From assembly GCF_030546645.1 (NCBI RefSeq), contig NZ_JAUOTO010000010.1:1-64000 (forward strand): a stretch of DNA of 64,000 nucleotides. The letters run 5' to 3'. The position numbers and the translations under genes were made by a program. Below the pieces are notes generated by a model, which saw only the letters and a program-made list of their open reading frames with translations, did not search any database and was not told the origin of the DNA. How positions within the stretch are numbered: the first letter of the stretch is position 1; the number at the start of each line of letters is the position of its first letter. This document shows, in pieces, positions 50,614 through 59,118 of the stretch. Origin of the DNA: Flavitalea plasmicola. Lineage in GTDB: Bacteria; Bacteroidota; Bacteroidia; Chitinophagales; Chitinophagaceae.

Positions 50614-53208
50614 ATGGAACTGATCGAACGGGCCGGGTTCCTGTCCCTGCTAAAGTCGAAGTTTGACGCTATTGAGAGCGAGGGGCATTGCATTCTTGTC
50701 AGCGGAGAGGCGGGCATTGGTAAAACCTCCCTGATAAGGGCATTTTGTAAGGAGCAAAAGGATGAGTGCAATATCTACCTGGGGACCTGCGATGCGCTGT
50801 TCACCCCCAGACCGCTGGCGCCCCTGTATGATATTGTCTGGCAGATGGGCAGCGATCTCCCCAACAACAGTGAAAACCTGGCGGACAGGGCCGGATTGTT
50901 TGCCCGGATATTGCATGAACTGGCGAGCCAAAGACGGCGGACCCTCATTGTCTTCGAGGATGTACATTGGGCGGACGAAGCTACCCTTGATTTTATAAAA
51001 TTCCTGGCAAGACGCATCACCCGCATTCAATGTCTTTTCGTGCTGACTTACCGCGACGATGAAGTTAATTCCTTCAATCAGTTGAGAAATGTGCTGGGCC
51101 AGCTGCCCCCCGACTCCTTCACGCGGATGCAGCTGGTACCCCTGTCCCGGGAGGCAGTGGAAAAAATGGCGGAGGAGAAGGGATACAAGGGAGAAGACGT
51201 ATACAGCATTTCCGGCGGCAACCCTTTTTATGTCAACGAGATCCTTGCCAGCTACAGTCTGGGCGTACCCGAAAATGTAAAAGATTCCATTTTGTCCGTA
51301 TACAACAGGATGGATGAAAGATCAAAACAGGTGTGGCAGGTACTATCGGTGCTGCCTACGGGCCTTGAGCTCAAATACCTGGTGCAGATGGACCCCGCGT
51401 ATGCCACTGCCATCGAACCATGCCTGGAGGCGAGGATACTGCTCCTGCAGGACGGCCTGGTCAGGTTTAAGCACGAACTTTATAGAAGGACCATCGAAGT
51501 TTCGCTGTCACCGCTGTTGCGGGTGGACCTCAATAAAAGGATACTGGAGCTTTTCCGGGAAAATTTTGAGCAAAACCATGAGACGGAGCGGATCATCCAT
51601 CATGCGAAGAACGCCAATGAGTATGACGTGGTAATACAGTATGCACCGCTGGCGGCCAAACAGGCCGCCGCCCTGGGCGCACATACAGAAGCGTCAAAAT
51701 TATATTACACCGCCATTGAGTATTACCAGGGCAGCGATAAGGACAAGCTGCTGGAATTTTATGAGCCCTATGCCTACGAATGCTATCTCACCAGCAGGGT
51801 AAAGGAAGCCATCGTCTACCAGGGAAAGGCCTTGCGGATCTGGAAGGAAAGGAATGATATTGAAAAAATGGGGAACTGTATGCGCTTCCTGTCCCGCCTC
51901 TGGTGGTTCAGCGGCAACAGGAAACAGGCGGAAAACTATGCCTTCCAGGCGATCGAAGTGCTGGAGGATCAGCCTTCCTCCACCGTGAAGGCGATGGCGT
52001 TCAGCAATCTGTCCCAGCTGAAAATGATGGCCCACCAGGCCGAAGAATGTATGGCCTGGGGTGAAAAGGCGATCGCTATTGCAAAGGAACTGGGGGATGA
52101 GGAAACCCTGGCCCACGCTTTGAACAACATCGGCACGATGCAGATGAAGACGCTGTCGTCCAGGCAGCAGGGCATCGACATGCTGCGGCAAAGCCTGGAG
52201 ATCGCGCTGAGAAACTCTTTTCACGAGCATGCTGCCCGGGCCTATACCAACCTTGGCAGTGTGAACGTGGTGCTGAAAAACTATGCAATGGCAGGGGAAG
52301 CGTTGGAGACGGGTATCCAATACTGTGAGGAAAAGGACCTGGGCTCATGGATGGCTTACATGCTGGCCACCAAAGCCAGGATGCTCCTGGAAACAGGTCA
52401 TTGGCAGGAAGCGTCCCGCATCGCCGGCAATCTGCTGAAGAATGAAAGCCTGACCTCCATTGTCAAGATCGGCGCCTTGTCCGTCATGGCCAGGATAAAA
52501 ATGAGAAGCGGCGATGCCAATGTGCTACCCCTGCTGATGGAGGCAAAAGAAAAGGCGTTCGATACCATGGAGCTGCAAAGGATCATCCCTGCGCTGGCAG
52601 CTTTCCTCGAATATGAATGGCTCACCGGCAAGGTCTTCATCGAAGACGAAGCCATCGGCCGCACCGTGGAAATGATCGGCCAATCGGGCAATATGTACGA
52701 AACGAATGAATTTGCTTTCTGGCTCCTGAAGGCGAGAAAGCAGTGTATGGAGGTCCCTGAGCCATTCGAGGGCTATCAGCTCCAGGATCCTGCGGCTGCT
52801 GCCAGGGCCGTCGGCATATGGGGACAGATGGGCTGCCCCTATGAACAGGCGCTGGCCTTGTTCGAAGGCGGGGAAGAGGATAAAGGAAAAGCGCTCACCG
52901 CCGTCAGGAAGCTGGGCGCGAACGCGGTATATGAAAAATTGAAGCGGGAAATGCGGACTTCCGGTATCAGGAGCATTCCCCGGGGTATCAGGAAGACCAC
53001 CCAGTCCAACCCGGCGCTGTTGACGGAAAGAGAGCTGGGGGTCCTGCAATTGCTAAAGGAGGGTATGCAGAACAAGGAGATCGCCACCCGGCTATTTATC
53101 TCGGCTAAAACAGTCGATCATCATATTTCGGCTATACTATTCAAACTGGATGTAAGCTCCCGTTTAAAGGCCGTCCAGGAGGCTAAGCACCTGGGGATCC
53201 TAAAATAG
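50614..53208 (+). CDS. Large LuxR-family transcriptional regulator with AAA ATPase and TPR region
   Basis: 864 residues. The AAA/NB-ARC-like ATPase has Walker A GEAGIGKT at 31-38 and Walker B LIVFEDVHWADEA near 112-124. A long helical TPR-like region follows from about 340 to 640 (AALGAHTEASKLYYTAIEYY, EAIVYQGKALRIWKERNDIE, HALNNIGTMQM). A C-terminal LuxR helix-turn-helix covers about residues 800-860 (LLTERELGVLQLLKEGMQNK, ISAKTVDHHISAILFKLDV). This is the MalT-like STAND regulator layout, in which a ligand and ATP allow oligomer formation on repeated sites. The two flanking DUF4242 genes carry a shared box at identical distance from the promoter, so they are the likely targets. The ligand is unknown. 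Confidence 0.9.
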   Translation: MELIERAGFLSLLKSKFDAIESEGHCILVSGEAGIGKTSLIRAFCKEQKDECNIYLGTCDALFTPRPLAPLYDIVWQMGSDLPNNSENLADRAGLFARILHELASQRRRTLIVFEDVHWADEATLDFIKFLARRITRIQCLFVLTYRDDEVNSFNQLRNVLGQLPPDSFTRMQLVPLSREAVEKMAEEKGYKGEDVYSISGGNPFYVNEILASYSLGVPENVKDSILSVYNRMDERSKQVWQVLSVLPTGLELKYLVQMDPAYATAIEPCLEARILLLQDGLVRFKHELYRRTIEVSLSPLLRVDLNKRILELFRENFEQNHETERIIHHAKNANEYDVVIQYAPLAAKQAAALGAHTEASKLYYTAIEYYQGSDKDKLLEFYEPYAYECYLTSRVKEAIVYQGKALRIWKERNDIEKMGNCMRFLSRLWWFSGNRKQAENYAFQAIEVLEDQPSSTVKAMAFSNLSQLKMMAHQAEECMAWGEKAIAIAKELGDEETLAHALNNIGTMQMKTLSSRQQGIDMLRQSLEIALRNSFHEHAARAYTNLGSVNVVLKNYAMAGEALETGIQYCEEKDLGSWMAYMLATKARMLLETGHWQEASRIAGNLLKNESLTSIVKIGALSVMARIKMRSGDANVLPLLMEAKEKAFDTMELQRIIPALAAFLEYEWLTGKVFIEDEAIGRTVEMIGQSGNMYETNEFAFWLLKARKQCMEVPEPFEGYQLQDPAAAARAVGIWGQMGCPYEQALALFEGGEEDKGKALTAVRKLGANAVYEKLKREMRTSGIRSIPRGIRKTTQSNPALLTERELGVLQLLKEGMQNKEIATRLFISAKTVDHHISAILFKLDVSSRLKAVQEAKHLGILK

Positions 53209-53272
53209 GGAACGTTTGTGTTTAAATAGGGAATACTTCCGTCATCGGATCGGAGGGTTGCCCCGAACTTTG
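53202..53272 (+). promoter_or_regulatory. Paired activator boxes and promoter of the single DUF4242 gene
   Basis: AAAATAGGGAA (53202-53212) and TAAATAGGGAA (53223-53233) are direct repeats spaced 21 bp, about two helix turns. The second ends exactly 31 bp before GAACTTTG (53265-53272), a 7/8 match to TAnnTTTG. The first box includes the stop codon of the LuxR-type gene. The placement fits an activator bound just upstream of the -33 region. Confidence 0.7.
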
Positions 53273-53317
53273 CAAAGACCATATCTATCAAACCAATGTA
53301 GACCTAAAAGTATTTGT

Positions 53318-53599
53318 ATGAAAAAATTTGTTGTGGAGAGGATCCTTCCCGGCGCAGGCAATCTTACGGCGGAAGAACTACAAGCGATCTCTCAGGCCTC
53401 CATCGAAGCCATCAAAAGAATAGGGAAGCCTTACCACTGGATAACTTCCTACGTCACCGAGGATAAGATCTACTGCATCCATATAGCTGAGAGCGAGGAA
53501 GTGGTCCGCGAACATGCCCGGCTGGGGAAATTTCCCGTCAATACGATCTCGGAAGTTAAGACGATCATCGATCCGTTGACGAGCAACCCGCTCCATTGA
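53318..53599 (+). CDS. Single-domain DUF4242 protein
   Basis: 93 residues starting MKKFVVERILPGAGNLTAEE. It has one DUF4242 domain: AISQASIEAIKRIG helix, HWITSYVTEDKIYCIHIAES strands, and EEVVREHARLGKFPVNTISE with the conserved EHARLGKFP helix. It has no signal peptide and so is cytoplasmic, unlike the two-domain protein at 49878. The start at 53318 is chosen because the promoter at 53265 excludes the longer open frame from 53216. The last codons lie inside a 20-bp tandem repeat, so the C-terminus may vary. It is probably regulated by the LuxR-type protein directly upstream. Confidence 0.85.
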   Translation: MKKFVVERILPGAGNLTAEELQAISQASIEAIKRIGKPYHWITSYVTEDKIYCIHIAESEEVVREHARLGKFPVNTISEVKTIIDPLTSNPLH

Positions 53600-53635
53600 T
53601 GGGCAACCCGCCCCATTGACGGGCAACCCGCTGTA
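53576..53635 (+). repeat. Three 20-bp tandem repeats across a stop codon
   Basis: Units TTGACGAGCAACCCGCTCCA, TTGATGGGCAACCCGCCCCA and TTGACGGGCAACCCGCTGTA start at 53576, 53596 and 53616. The first encodes the C-terminal LTSNPL of the DUF4242 protein, and the stop codon is formed at the start of unit 2. Units 2 and 3 carry short CGGG/CCCG-type hairpins. Confidence 0.9.
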
Positions 53636-53710
53636 AGGTATTTAAATAAATCTGCTTAATTTTACGCCCCGGCGCACCATCCGGTAGTCACACGCGCTGG
53701 CGTAAGAATA

Positions 53711-54271
53711 ATGCAAAATCTTGATGACGATAGGCTTGTAGGCCTGCTGCAGACGGGCAGCGATGCCGCATTTACAGAGATCTACCATCGATACTGGAAC
53801 AGGCTTTTTTCAGTCGCCGCACATAAGCTGAATTATGACCTGAAGCTGGCCGAGGAGCTGACACAGGACATTTTCCTCGATCTCTGGCAAAGGAGGGAGA
53901 CCCTGGCCCTCCGGAGCAGCTTGTCCCTCTACCTGGCTGCGGCAATGAAATACAAGGTCATCGACGCCAGATTAAAGAAAAAACGTATAAAAGAATACGC
54001 TGATAAGATAGCTTCACAAACCATCGACAGCGACACCTCGACGGAGAAGCAGCTGAGCTTTGAAGAGCTCCGGCATCAGCTTACCGCCCTTGTCAGCCAT
54101 CTGCCCGGGAAATGTCAGCTCGTTTATAAGCTCAGCAGGGAAGCAGGTTATTCCCAAAAAGAGATCGCCCGCCATCTCTCCATCTCCGAAAAGACGGTGG
54201 AATCCCATCTTTCCCGTGCCATCAAGGCCCTTCGCCTGGGACTGAAAAATTTCCTGACGCACCTTTTTTAA
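53711..54271 (+). CDS. ECF RNA polymerase sigma factor (FecI-like), system 4
   Basis: 186 residues. Region 2 at about 20-85 (DAAFTEIYHRYWNRLFSVAA, LAEELTQDIFLDLWQRRETL) and region 4 at about 125-175 (LPGKCQLVYKLSREAGYSQK, IARHLSISEKTVESHLSRAI). The typical short C-terminus is LGLKNFLTHLF. It is followed by FecR, SusC and SusD in the same direction and probably controls that block. In sequence it is distant from the two other ECF factors of the window, so the systems should not cross-talk freely. Confidence 0.93.
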   Translation: MQNLDDDRLVGLLQTGSDAAFTEIYHRYWNRLFSVAAHKLNYDLKLAEELTQDIFLDLWQRRETLALRSSLSLYLAAAMKYKVIDARLKKKRIKEYADKIASQTIDSDTSTEKQLSFEELRHQLTALVSHLPGKCQLVYKLSREAGYSQKEIARHLSISEKTVESHLSRAIKALRLGLKNFLTHLF

Positions 54272-54290
54272 CTTTTTTTTATTTCAATGC

Positions 54291-54320
54291 AGGGATTCAT
54301 CCCATCCGCCCGACTATAGG
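54291..54320 (+). promoter_or_regulatory. ECF-FecR junction, promoter-like boxes (system 4)
   Basis: After a T-rich run, GGGATTCATCCC (54292-54303, a GGGAT/ATCCC palindrome) and CGACTATAGG (54311-54320) precede the FecR ATG at 54337. The order of boxes matches the other two junctions. Confidence 0.4.
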
Positions 54321-54336
54321 ATGAAATAGCTGTTAT

Positions 54337-55509
54337 ATGCCATTCATTCCGGATGAGAAAAGACTGAGCGAGCTGGAGGCCAAATGGCTGAACGGGACGA
54401 TCACAGAGGCGGAAGCAAAAGAATATGCCAGCTGGTACAACGAAGGCCAGGATCTTCCTGTCAGGATACCGGAAGAGATCGCCGGATCGGAAGAGGCGCA
54501 CCGGCAGCGGATGCTGGACAGCATCAATACCCGCCGCAACATGCCGGAACGCACCGGCGCCCGGCGGAAGGGACCGCTGCCCGCAACCATCCGGCTTTTG
54601 CGGGCGGGGGCAGTTGCCGCGACGCTGATCCTGTTGATGGGGGCCCTGTACCTGTATTATACGAAAAACACCCGCCAGGCGAAAGAGATCGTTCGGACAC
54701 CCATTCCCCAACAACCCCATGACATCGCTCCCGGTAAGACCCGGGCGACGCTTACGCTGAGCAATGGCCAGACCATCGCGCTGGATCCGGCCTCCAATGG
54801 ACTGTTAGGACATGACAGCGGCGTGAACATATCGAATATGGACAGTGTCCTTACCTATAAGGGCAACAGCGAAAGCAGATCCCTGGCTTATAACACGCTT
54901 AGTACGGCAAAGGGAGAGCAATACAGCGTCACCCTGTCCGACGGGACCAAAGTATGGCTGAATGCGGCGTCGGTCCTCCGTTTTCCCATCCAGTTCACCG
55001 GCGGCGACCGGCGGGTGGAAGTCTCCGGTGAAGCGTATTTCGAAGTCGCCAGGGATGCGGCAAAGCCATTCTTCATTTCCTCCGGGGACATGAACGTACA
55101 GGTGCTGGGCACCCGCTTCGATATCAATGCTTATGCCAACGAGCCGATCGTCAGGACCACCCTGCTGGAAGGCGCCGTGCGGATCAATCATCGTGTCGAC
55201 CTTTCGCCGGGGCAGCAGTCAAGGATCGAAAAGGACGGGGCCATCAAAGTCCTCAAAGACATCGATGTGGATGAAGTGGTGGCCTGGAAGAACGGCGCTT
55301 TCAGCTTTAACAATGCGGATATCACCACCGTTATGCGGCAGTTGGAAAGATGGTATGATATTGAAGTGGTCTATGAAGGCAGCAAGCCGGCCGATGTATT
55401 TTATGGGGGCATTTCACGCTCCTCCACCTTAATGGAAGTATTAAAGATCTTACAGGCAAGTAAAGTGCGATTCAGGCTGGAAGGAAAAAGGCTGATCGTA
55501 TTGTCATAG
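54337..55509 (+). CDS. FecR family anti-sigma factor, system 4
   Basis: 390 residues. The cytoplasmic part starts MPFIPDEKRLSELEAKWLNG. The membrane helix is near 88-108 (LRAGAVAATLILLMGALYLY). The periplasmic FecR domain starts with YNTLSTAKGEQYSVTLSDGT and has VWLNAASVLRFP, GEAYFEV and VLGTRFDINAYANEP. The C-terminal DUF4974-like domain (FNNADITTVMRQLERWYDIE) ends KRLIVLS. It links the SusC at 55629 to the ECF factor at 53711. Lengths and domain order are the same as in the FecR at 11338. Confidence 0.93.
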   Translation: MPFIPDEKRLSELEAKWLNGTITEAEAKEYASWYNEGQDLPVRIPEEIAGSEEAHRQRMLDSINTRRNMPERTGARRKGPLPATIRLLRAGAVAATLILLMGALYLYYTKNTRQAKEIVRTPIPQQPHDIAPGKTRATLTLSNGQTIALDPASNGLLGHDSGVNISNMDSVLTYKGNSESRSLAYNTLSTAKGEQYSVTLSDGTKVWLNAASVLRFPIQFTGGDRRVEVSGEAYFEVARDAAKPFFISSGDMNVQVLGTRFDINAYANEPIVRTTLLEGAVRINHRVDLSPGQQSRIEKDGAIKVLKDIDVDEVVAWKNGAFSFNNADITTVMRQLERWYDIEVVYEGSKPADVFYGGISRSSTLMEVLKILQASKVRFRLEGKRLIVLS

Positions 55510-55628
55510 TCGAAAGGATGGCTATTAAAAAACCGAAAGTGGTTACGACACTTCCGGCTATAGGTTGGTCGTCCAATAAAAATAAAAATTGCGTTAGAAT
55601 TTTCATTGTAAACCAAACACCCAAATGT

Positions 55629-58600
55629 ATGCATTCGATTGCTAATTGCAAAGGTTTGCCCTTGCAACCGTGTAGAAAAAGAACTATCCCTCTTAAAGTG
55701 CTGCTAATTATGAAGTTGACAGCGTTTTTTATTGTAGCCTGCCTGCATGTAAGCGCCGCCGGTAATGCCCAGAACATTACCTTGTCGGTGAGGAACAAAA
55801 GTCTCCAGTCCGTCTTCAAAGAGATCAGGAAGCAGAGTGGCTATGAATTCTTTTATAACCAAAGCATTTTATCCAAAGTTTCCCCGATCACCGTGGATAT
55901 AAGGAATGTCCCCATCACCGAGGCGTTGAATGCCTGTTTGAAGGACCAGCAGATCACCTATGAGATCATTGGAAAGAACATTGTGATAAAGGACCGCGAT
56001 ACGCCCGCCAGGTCGGCAACACCGCCGCCCGCTGAAAAGCCCGCTCCGCCTGTTCAGGGGAAGGTGTACATAGGGAGTAATACCCCGGCCACCGGGGCCA
56101 CCGTCGCCATAAAGAAAGAAGGCCACCTGGTCAAAGGAACGAGCACCGATGAAAATGGGAATTTCACGATCGATGCTTCCCCGGGTGATGTCCTGTCCAT
56201 ATCTTTTGTCGGCTATGTTACACAGGAAATAAAATTCACCGGCCAGTCCGAGCTGAGGATCACCCTTGTCCCCGACGACAAGGAGATCAAGGCAGTGGTC
56301 GTTACAGCCCTGGGCATCAAGCGGTCTTCACAGTCCATCACCTATTCCACCCAGCAGGTGGATGGCAGCGAGCTCACCCGGGTGAAGAACACCAACCTGG
56401 TCAATTCGCTCAGCGGTAAAGTGGCCGGTCTGAATATCTCCTCCAACGGATCGGGCATTGGCGGTTCGGCCAAAGTGATCCTGCGCGGCTCCAAATCTCT
56501 CCTGGGCAATAACCAGGCGTTGTATGTAATTGACGGGGTGCCCGTCAACAATGCCGTCACCAATCAGCCGACGACGGTCTATGGGGGCTCCACGGCGTAT
56601 GATGGGGGCGACCCGGTGTCCACGTTGAACCCGGATGACATCGAGAACGTATCCGTGCTGAAAGGTGCATCCGCTGCTGCGCTGTACGGTAGCCAGGGCG
56701 CTAATGGCGTCATCGTCATCACCACCCGGAGCGGCAAGGCGGGAAAACCACAGATCAACTTCTCCTCCGGCGCCGCATTTGATAATGCAGCCTATAAGAC
56801 TAAATTCCAAAATTCCTACGGGCCCGCAAACCCTGCTTCCCTGCAAAGCTGGGGGAATGAAACGCCTGCGGCCGGGGACAACCTGGATAAGTTCTTTCAA
56901 ACGGGAAATAATTTTAGCAATTCCCTCAGCCTGTCAGCAGGCTCCGCTGCCGCGCAAAGCTATTTCTCTTATGCCAATACAACAGGAAGAGGAATAGAAC
57001 CCGGTAATAAGCTTACGAGAAATAATTTTAATTTTCGCGAGATAGGCCATTTCCTGAACAACAAGCTGACAGTGGATGTAAATACGAATTACGTCACGCA
57101 AACAATCGATAATTCCCCCATGGCGGGATTTTATTTCAATCCGCTGACAGGTCTGTACCTGTTCCCCAGGGGTGTAGATATATCCCCGTATAAGTCAGGG
57201 TACGAAAAATTGAACCCGAAAACATTATTGCAGCAACAGCAGTGGATCGGCGTTACGGAAAACGCCGATGGTACGCTCAAATTCAATGATGACGTGCAGC
57301 AAAATCCCTGGTGGATCATCAACAGGAACCTGAATACGCTCAATCGCAACAGGATCTTACTCAATGCCAGCATCAAATACGAATTTACGCCATGGCTGAA
57401 TATCCAGGCCAGGGGCAGCATCGACAGGATCAATGATATATATGATCAGAAGTTGTACGCCAGCACTTCGCAGTATGTTTCAAAGGCCAACGGCAACTAT
57501 TATTATTCCAATGGTGTCAGCACGCAGAAATATGGTGACGTCATAGCGAATGTCAATATTCCTGCCATCGGCCAATGGAAGATCTCCGGGCTCGTGGGCA
57601 CCAGCATCCGGGATACAAAGACCGATGGCCTTTATTACGGTTCCTCCGGAAACCCTCCGGGAACAGGATTGTACTTTCCCAATATATTTAACCTGCAAAA
57701 TACCATCACCGATCCCGGGACGTCCTCGGACATGCCACATAACCATACGCAATTCCAATCGCTGTTCGGGAGCGTAAGCCTCGCCTGGAACGACGCCCTT
57801 TATCTTGATCTGACGGGACGTAATGACTGGGCTTCGCCGCTTACCAACACCACAGGAGGCGTTTCGTTCTTTTATCCGTCGGTAGGCGCCAATGCTATCT
57901 TAAGCAACCTGATCAGCTTCCCCGAAGTGGTCAGCTTTGCCAAGGTACGCGCTTCTTACGCCGAAGTGGGCAACGCGCCGCTGGCCTATCAAAGCAATCC
58001 TCCGCTGTTCACCGTGGGGGCAGGCGGGAATCCCGTGTTCAATAATACGTCTCCCTTCTCCGCCCTTGAGCCTGAAAAGACAAAGTCACTTGAAATAGGT
58101 ACGGCATGGCGGTTCTTAGAAGACAAGCTGAGCCTGGATCTTACCTACTACAATACACATACGCATAACCAAACCATCCTGATCCAGCAGGGGAATGCCA
58201 GCTATTACGACAATGGTTATATAAGGGCCGGCAATATTCAAAACCAGGGCATCGAGCTGATGGTAAACTACCAGGTGCTAAGGACCGATAAGTTCCGCTG
58301 GAACACCGGTATCAATTATTCCTTCAATAAGAACAAGGTCCTGGAACTGGCGCCCGGCGTCAAGCAATCGGTGATCAGCGGTGCTTCGGGAGCAAATTAT
58401 GTATCCCAGGTAAAGGTCGGCGGATCCATCGGGGACATCTACGGGACAGTGTTGCGGCGGGACGCTTCAGGACGGCTGCTGATCAATACGGCCATGGCGC
58501 CCAGCGGCACGGAGTTCCATACGCCGAAACCGACCACCGCGGATACTTCGCTCCTGGGCAACCCCAACCCCAGGTGGCAGCTGGGTTGGAGCAACAGCTT

Positions 58601-59081
58601 CACCTATGGCAATTTTGTCCTCTCGGTCCTGGTCGACGGGAAATTTGGCGGCAAGGTATTATCCGTGACGCAGCAGCTGCTGGATTCCTATGGCGTCTCC
58701 GAGGCTACGGGCAATGCACGCAAAGCGGGTGGCGTTGCGGTAAATGGGATCGATCAGAACAACAAAGGCGTTAATACGGTGGGTGCGGAGACATGGTACA
58801 CCACCATCGGCGGACGCAACGGCGTTTCGGGAGAATATATGTACGATGCCACGGTGGTGCGGTTGCGCGAAGCGGCGCTGGGCTACAATATCCCATTCAA
58901 GAGCACTGTCATCAGGAATCTCAGGGTCAGTCTGACAGGAAGGAACCTGTTCTACTTCAGCAAAAAAGCGCCCTTTGATCCTGAGCTCACCATGTCCACC
59001 GGCAATGGAATGTCAGGCGTGGACATTTTTATGCCGCCCGCGACCCGCAGCTTTGGAATTAGTTTGAACGCAGGTTTTTAA
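55629..59081 (+). CDS. SusC/RagA TonB-linked outer-membrane transporter with STN domain, system 4
   Basis: 1,150 residues from the ATG at 55629. This start is preferred because MHSIANCKGLPLQPCRKRTI followed by LKVLLIMKLTAFFIVACLHV is the usual extended signal region of Chitinophagaceae SusC proteins. A longer open frame from 55518 adds residues of no coding character. The STN domain follows (ITLSVRNKSLQSVFKEIRKQ), then the carboxypeptidase-like domain, and the plug with LVNSLSGKVAGLNISSNGSG, VILRGSKSLLGNNQALYVID and VSVLKGASAAALYGSQGANG. The barrel ends GISLNAGF. It sits between its FecR (119 bp upstream) and its SusD. A promoter of its own in the AT-rich gap 55510-55628 is possible. Confidence 0.94.
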   Translation: MHSIANCKGLPLQPCRKRTIPLKVLLIMKLTAFFIVACLHVSAAGNAQNITLSVRNKSLQSVFKEIRKQSGYEFFYNQSILSKVSPITVDIRNVPITEALNACLKDQQITYEIIGKNIVIKDRDTPARSATPPPAEKPAPPVQGKVYIGSNTPATGATVAIKKEGHLVKGTSTDENGNFTIDASPGDVLSISFVGYVTQEIKFTGQSELRITLVPDDKEIKAVVVTALGIKRSSQSITYSTQQVDGSELTRVKNTNLVNSLSGKVAGLNISSNGSGIGGSAKVILRGSKSLLGNNQALYVIDGVPVNNAVTNQPTTVYGGSTAYDGGDPVSTLNPDDIENVSVLKGASAAALYGSQGANGVIVITTRSGKAGKPQINFSSGAAFDNAAYKTKFQNSYGPANPASLQSWGNETPAAGDNLDKFFQTGNNFSNSLSLSAGSAAAQSYFSYANTTGRGIEPGNKLTRNNFNFREIGHFLNNKLTVDVNTNYVTQTIDNSPMAGFYFNPLTGLYLFPRGVDISPYKSGYEKLNPKTLLQQQQWIGVTENADGTLKFNDDVQQNPWWIINRNLNTLNRNRILLNASIKYEFTPWLNIQARGSIDRINDIYDQKLYASTSQYVSKANGNYYYSNGVSTQKYGDVIANVNIPAIGQWKISGLVGTSIRDTKTDGLYYGSSGNPPGTGLYFPNIFNLQNTITDPGTSSDMPHNHTQFQSLFGSVSLAWNDALYLDLTGRNDWASPLTNTTGGVSFFYPSVGANAILSNLISFPEVVSFAKVRASYAEVGNAPLAYQSNPPLFTVGAGGNPVFNNTSPFSALEPEKTKSLEIGTAWRFLEDKLSLDLTYYNTHTHNQTILIQQGNASYYDNGYIRAGNIQNQGIELMVNYQVLRTDKFRWNTGINYSFNKNKVLELAPGVKQSVISGASGANYVSQVKVGGSIGDIYGTVLRRDASGRLLINTAMAPSGTEFHTPKPTTADTSLLGNPNPRWQLGWSNSFTYGNFVLSVLVDGKFGGKVLSVTQQLLDSYGVSEATGNARKAGGVAVNGIDQNNKGVNTVGAETWYTTIGGRNGVSGEYMYDATVVRLREAALGYNIPFKSTVIRNLRVSLTGRNLFYFSKKAPFDPELTMSTGNGMSGVDIFMPPATRSFGISLNAGF

Positions 59082-59118
59082 TTAGCCGTCACCGGTGCAT
59101 CATTTAAAATCATCAACA

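Noticed and set aside
55518-55628. Upstream extension of the system 4 SusC gene
   Set aside because: The extra 37 residues have no coding character, and the typical signal region begins at 55629.
59095-59118. GTG start for the system 4 SusD gene
   Set aside because: The ATG at 59119 gives a good lipoprotein signal and the usual distance to Cys.
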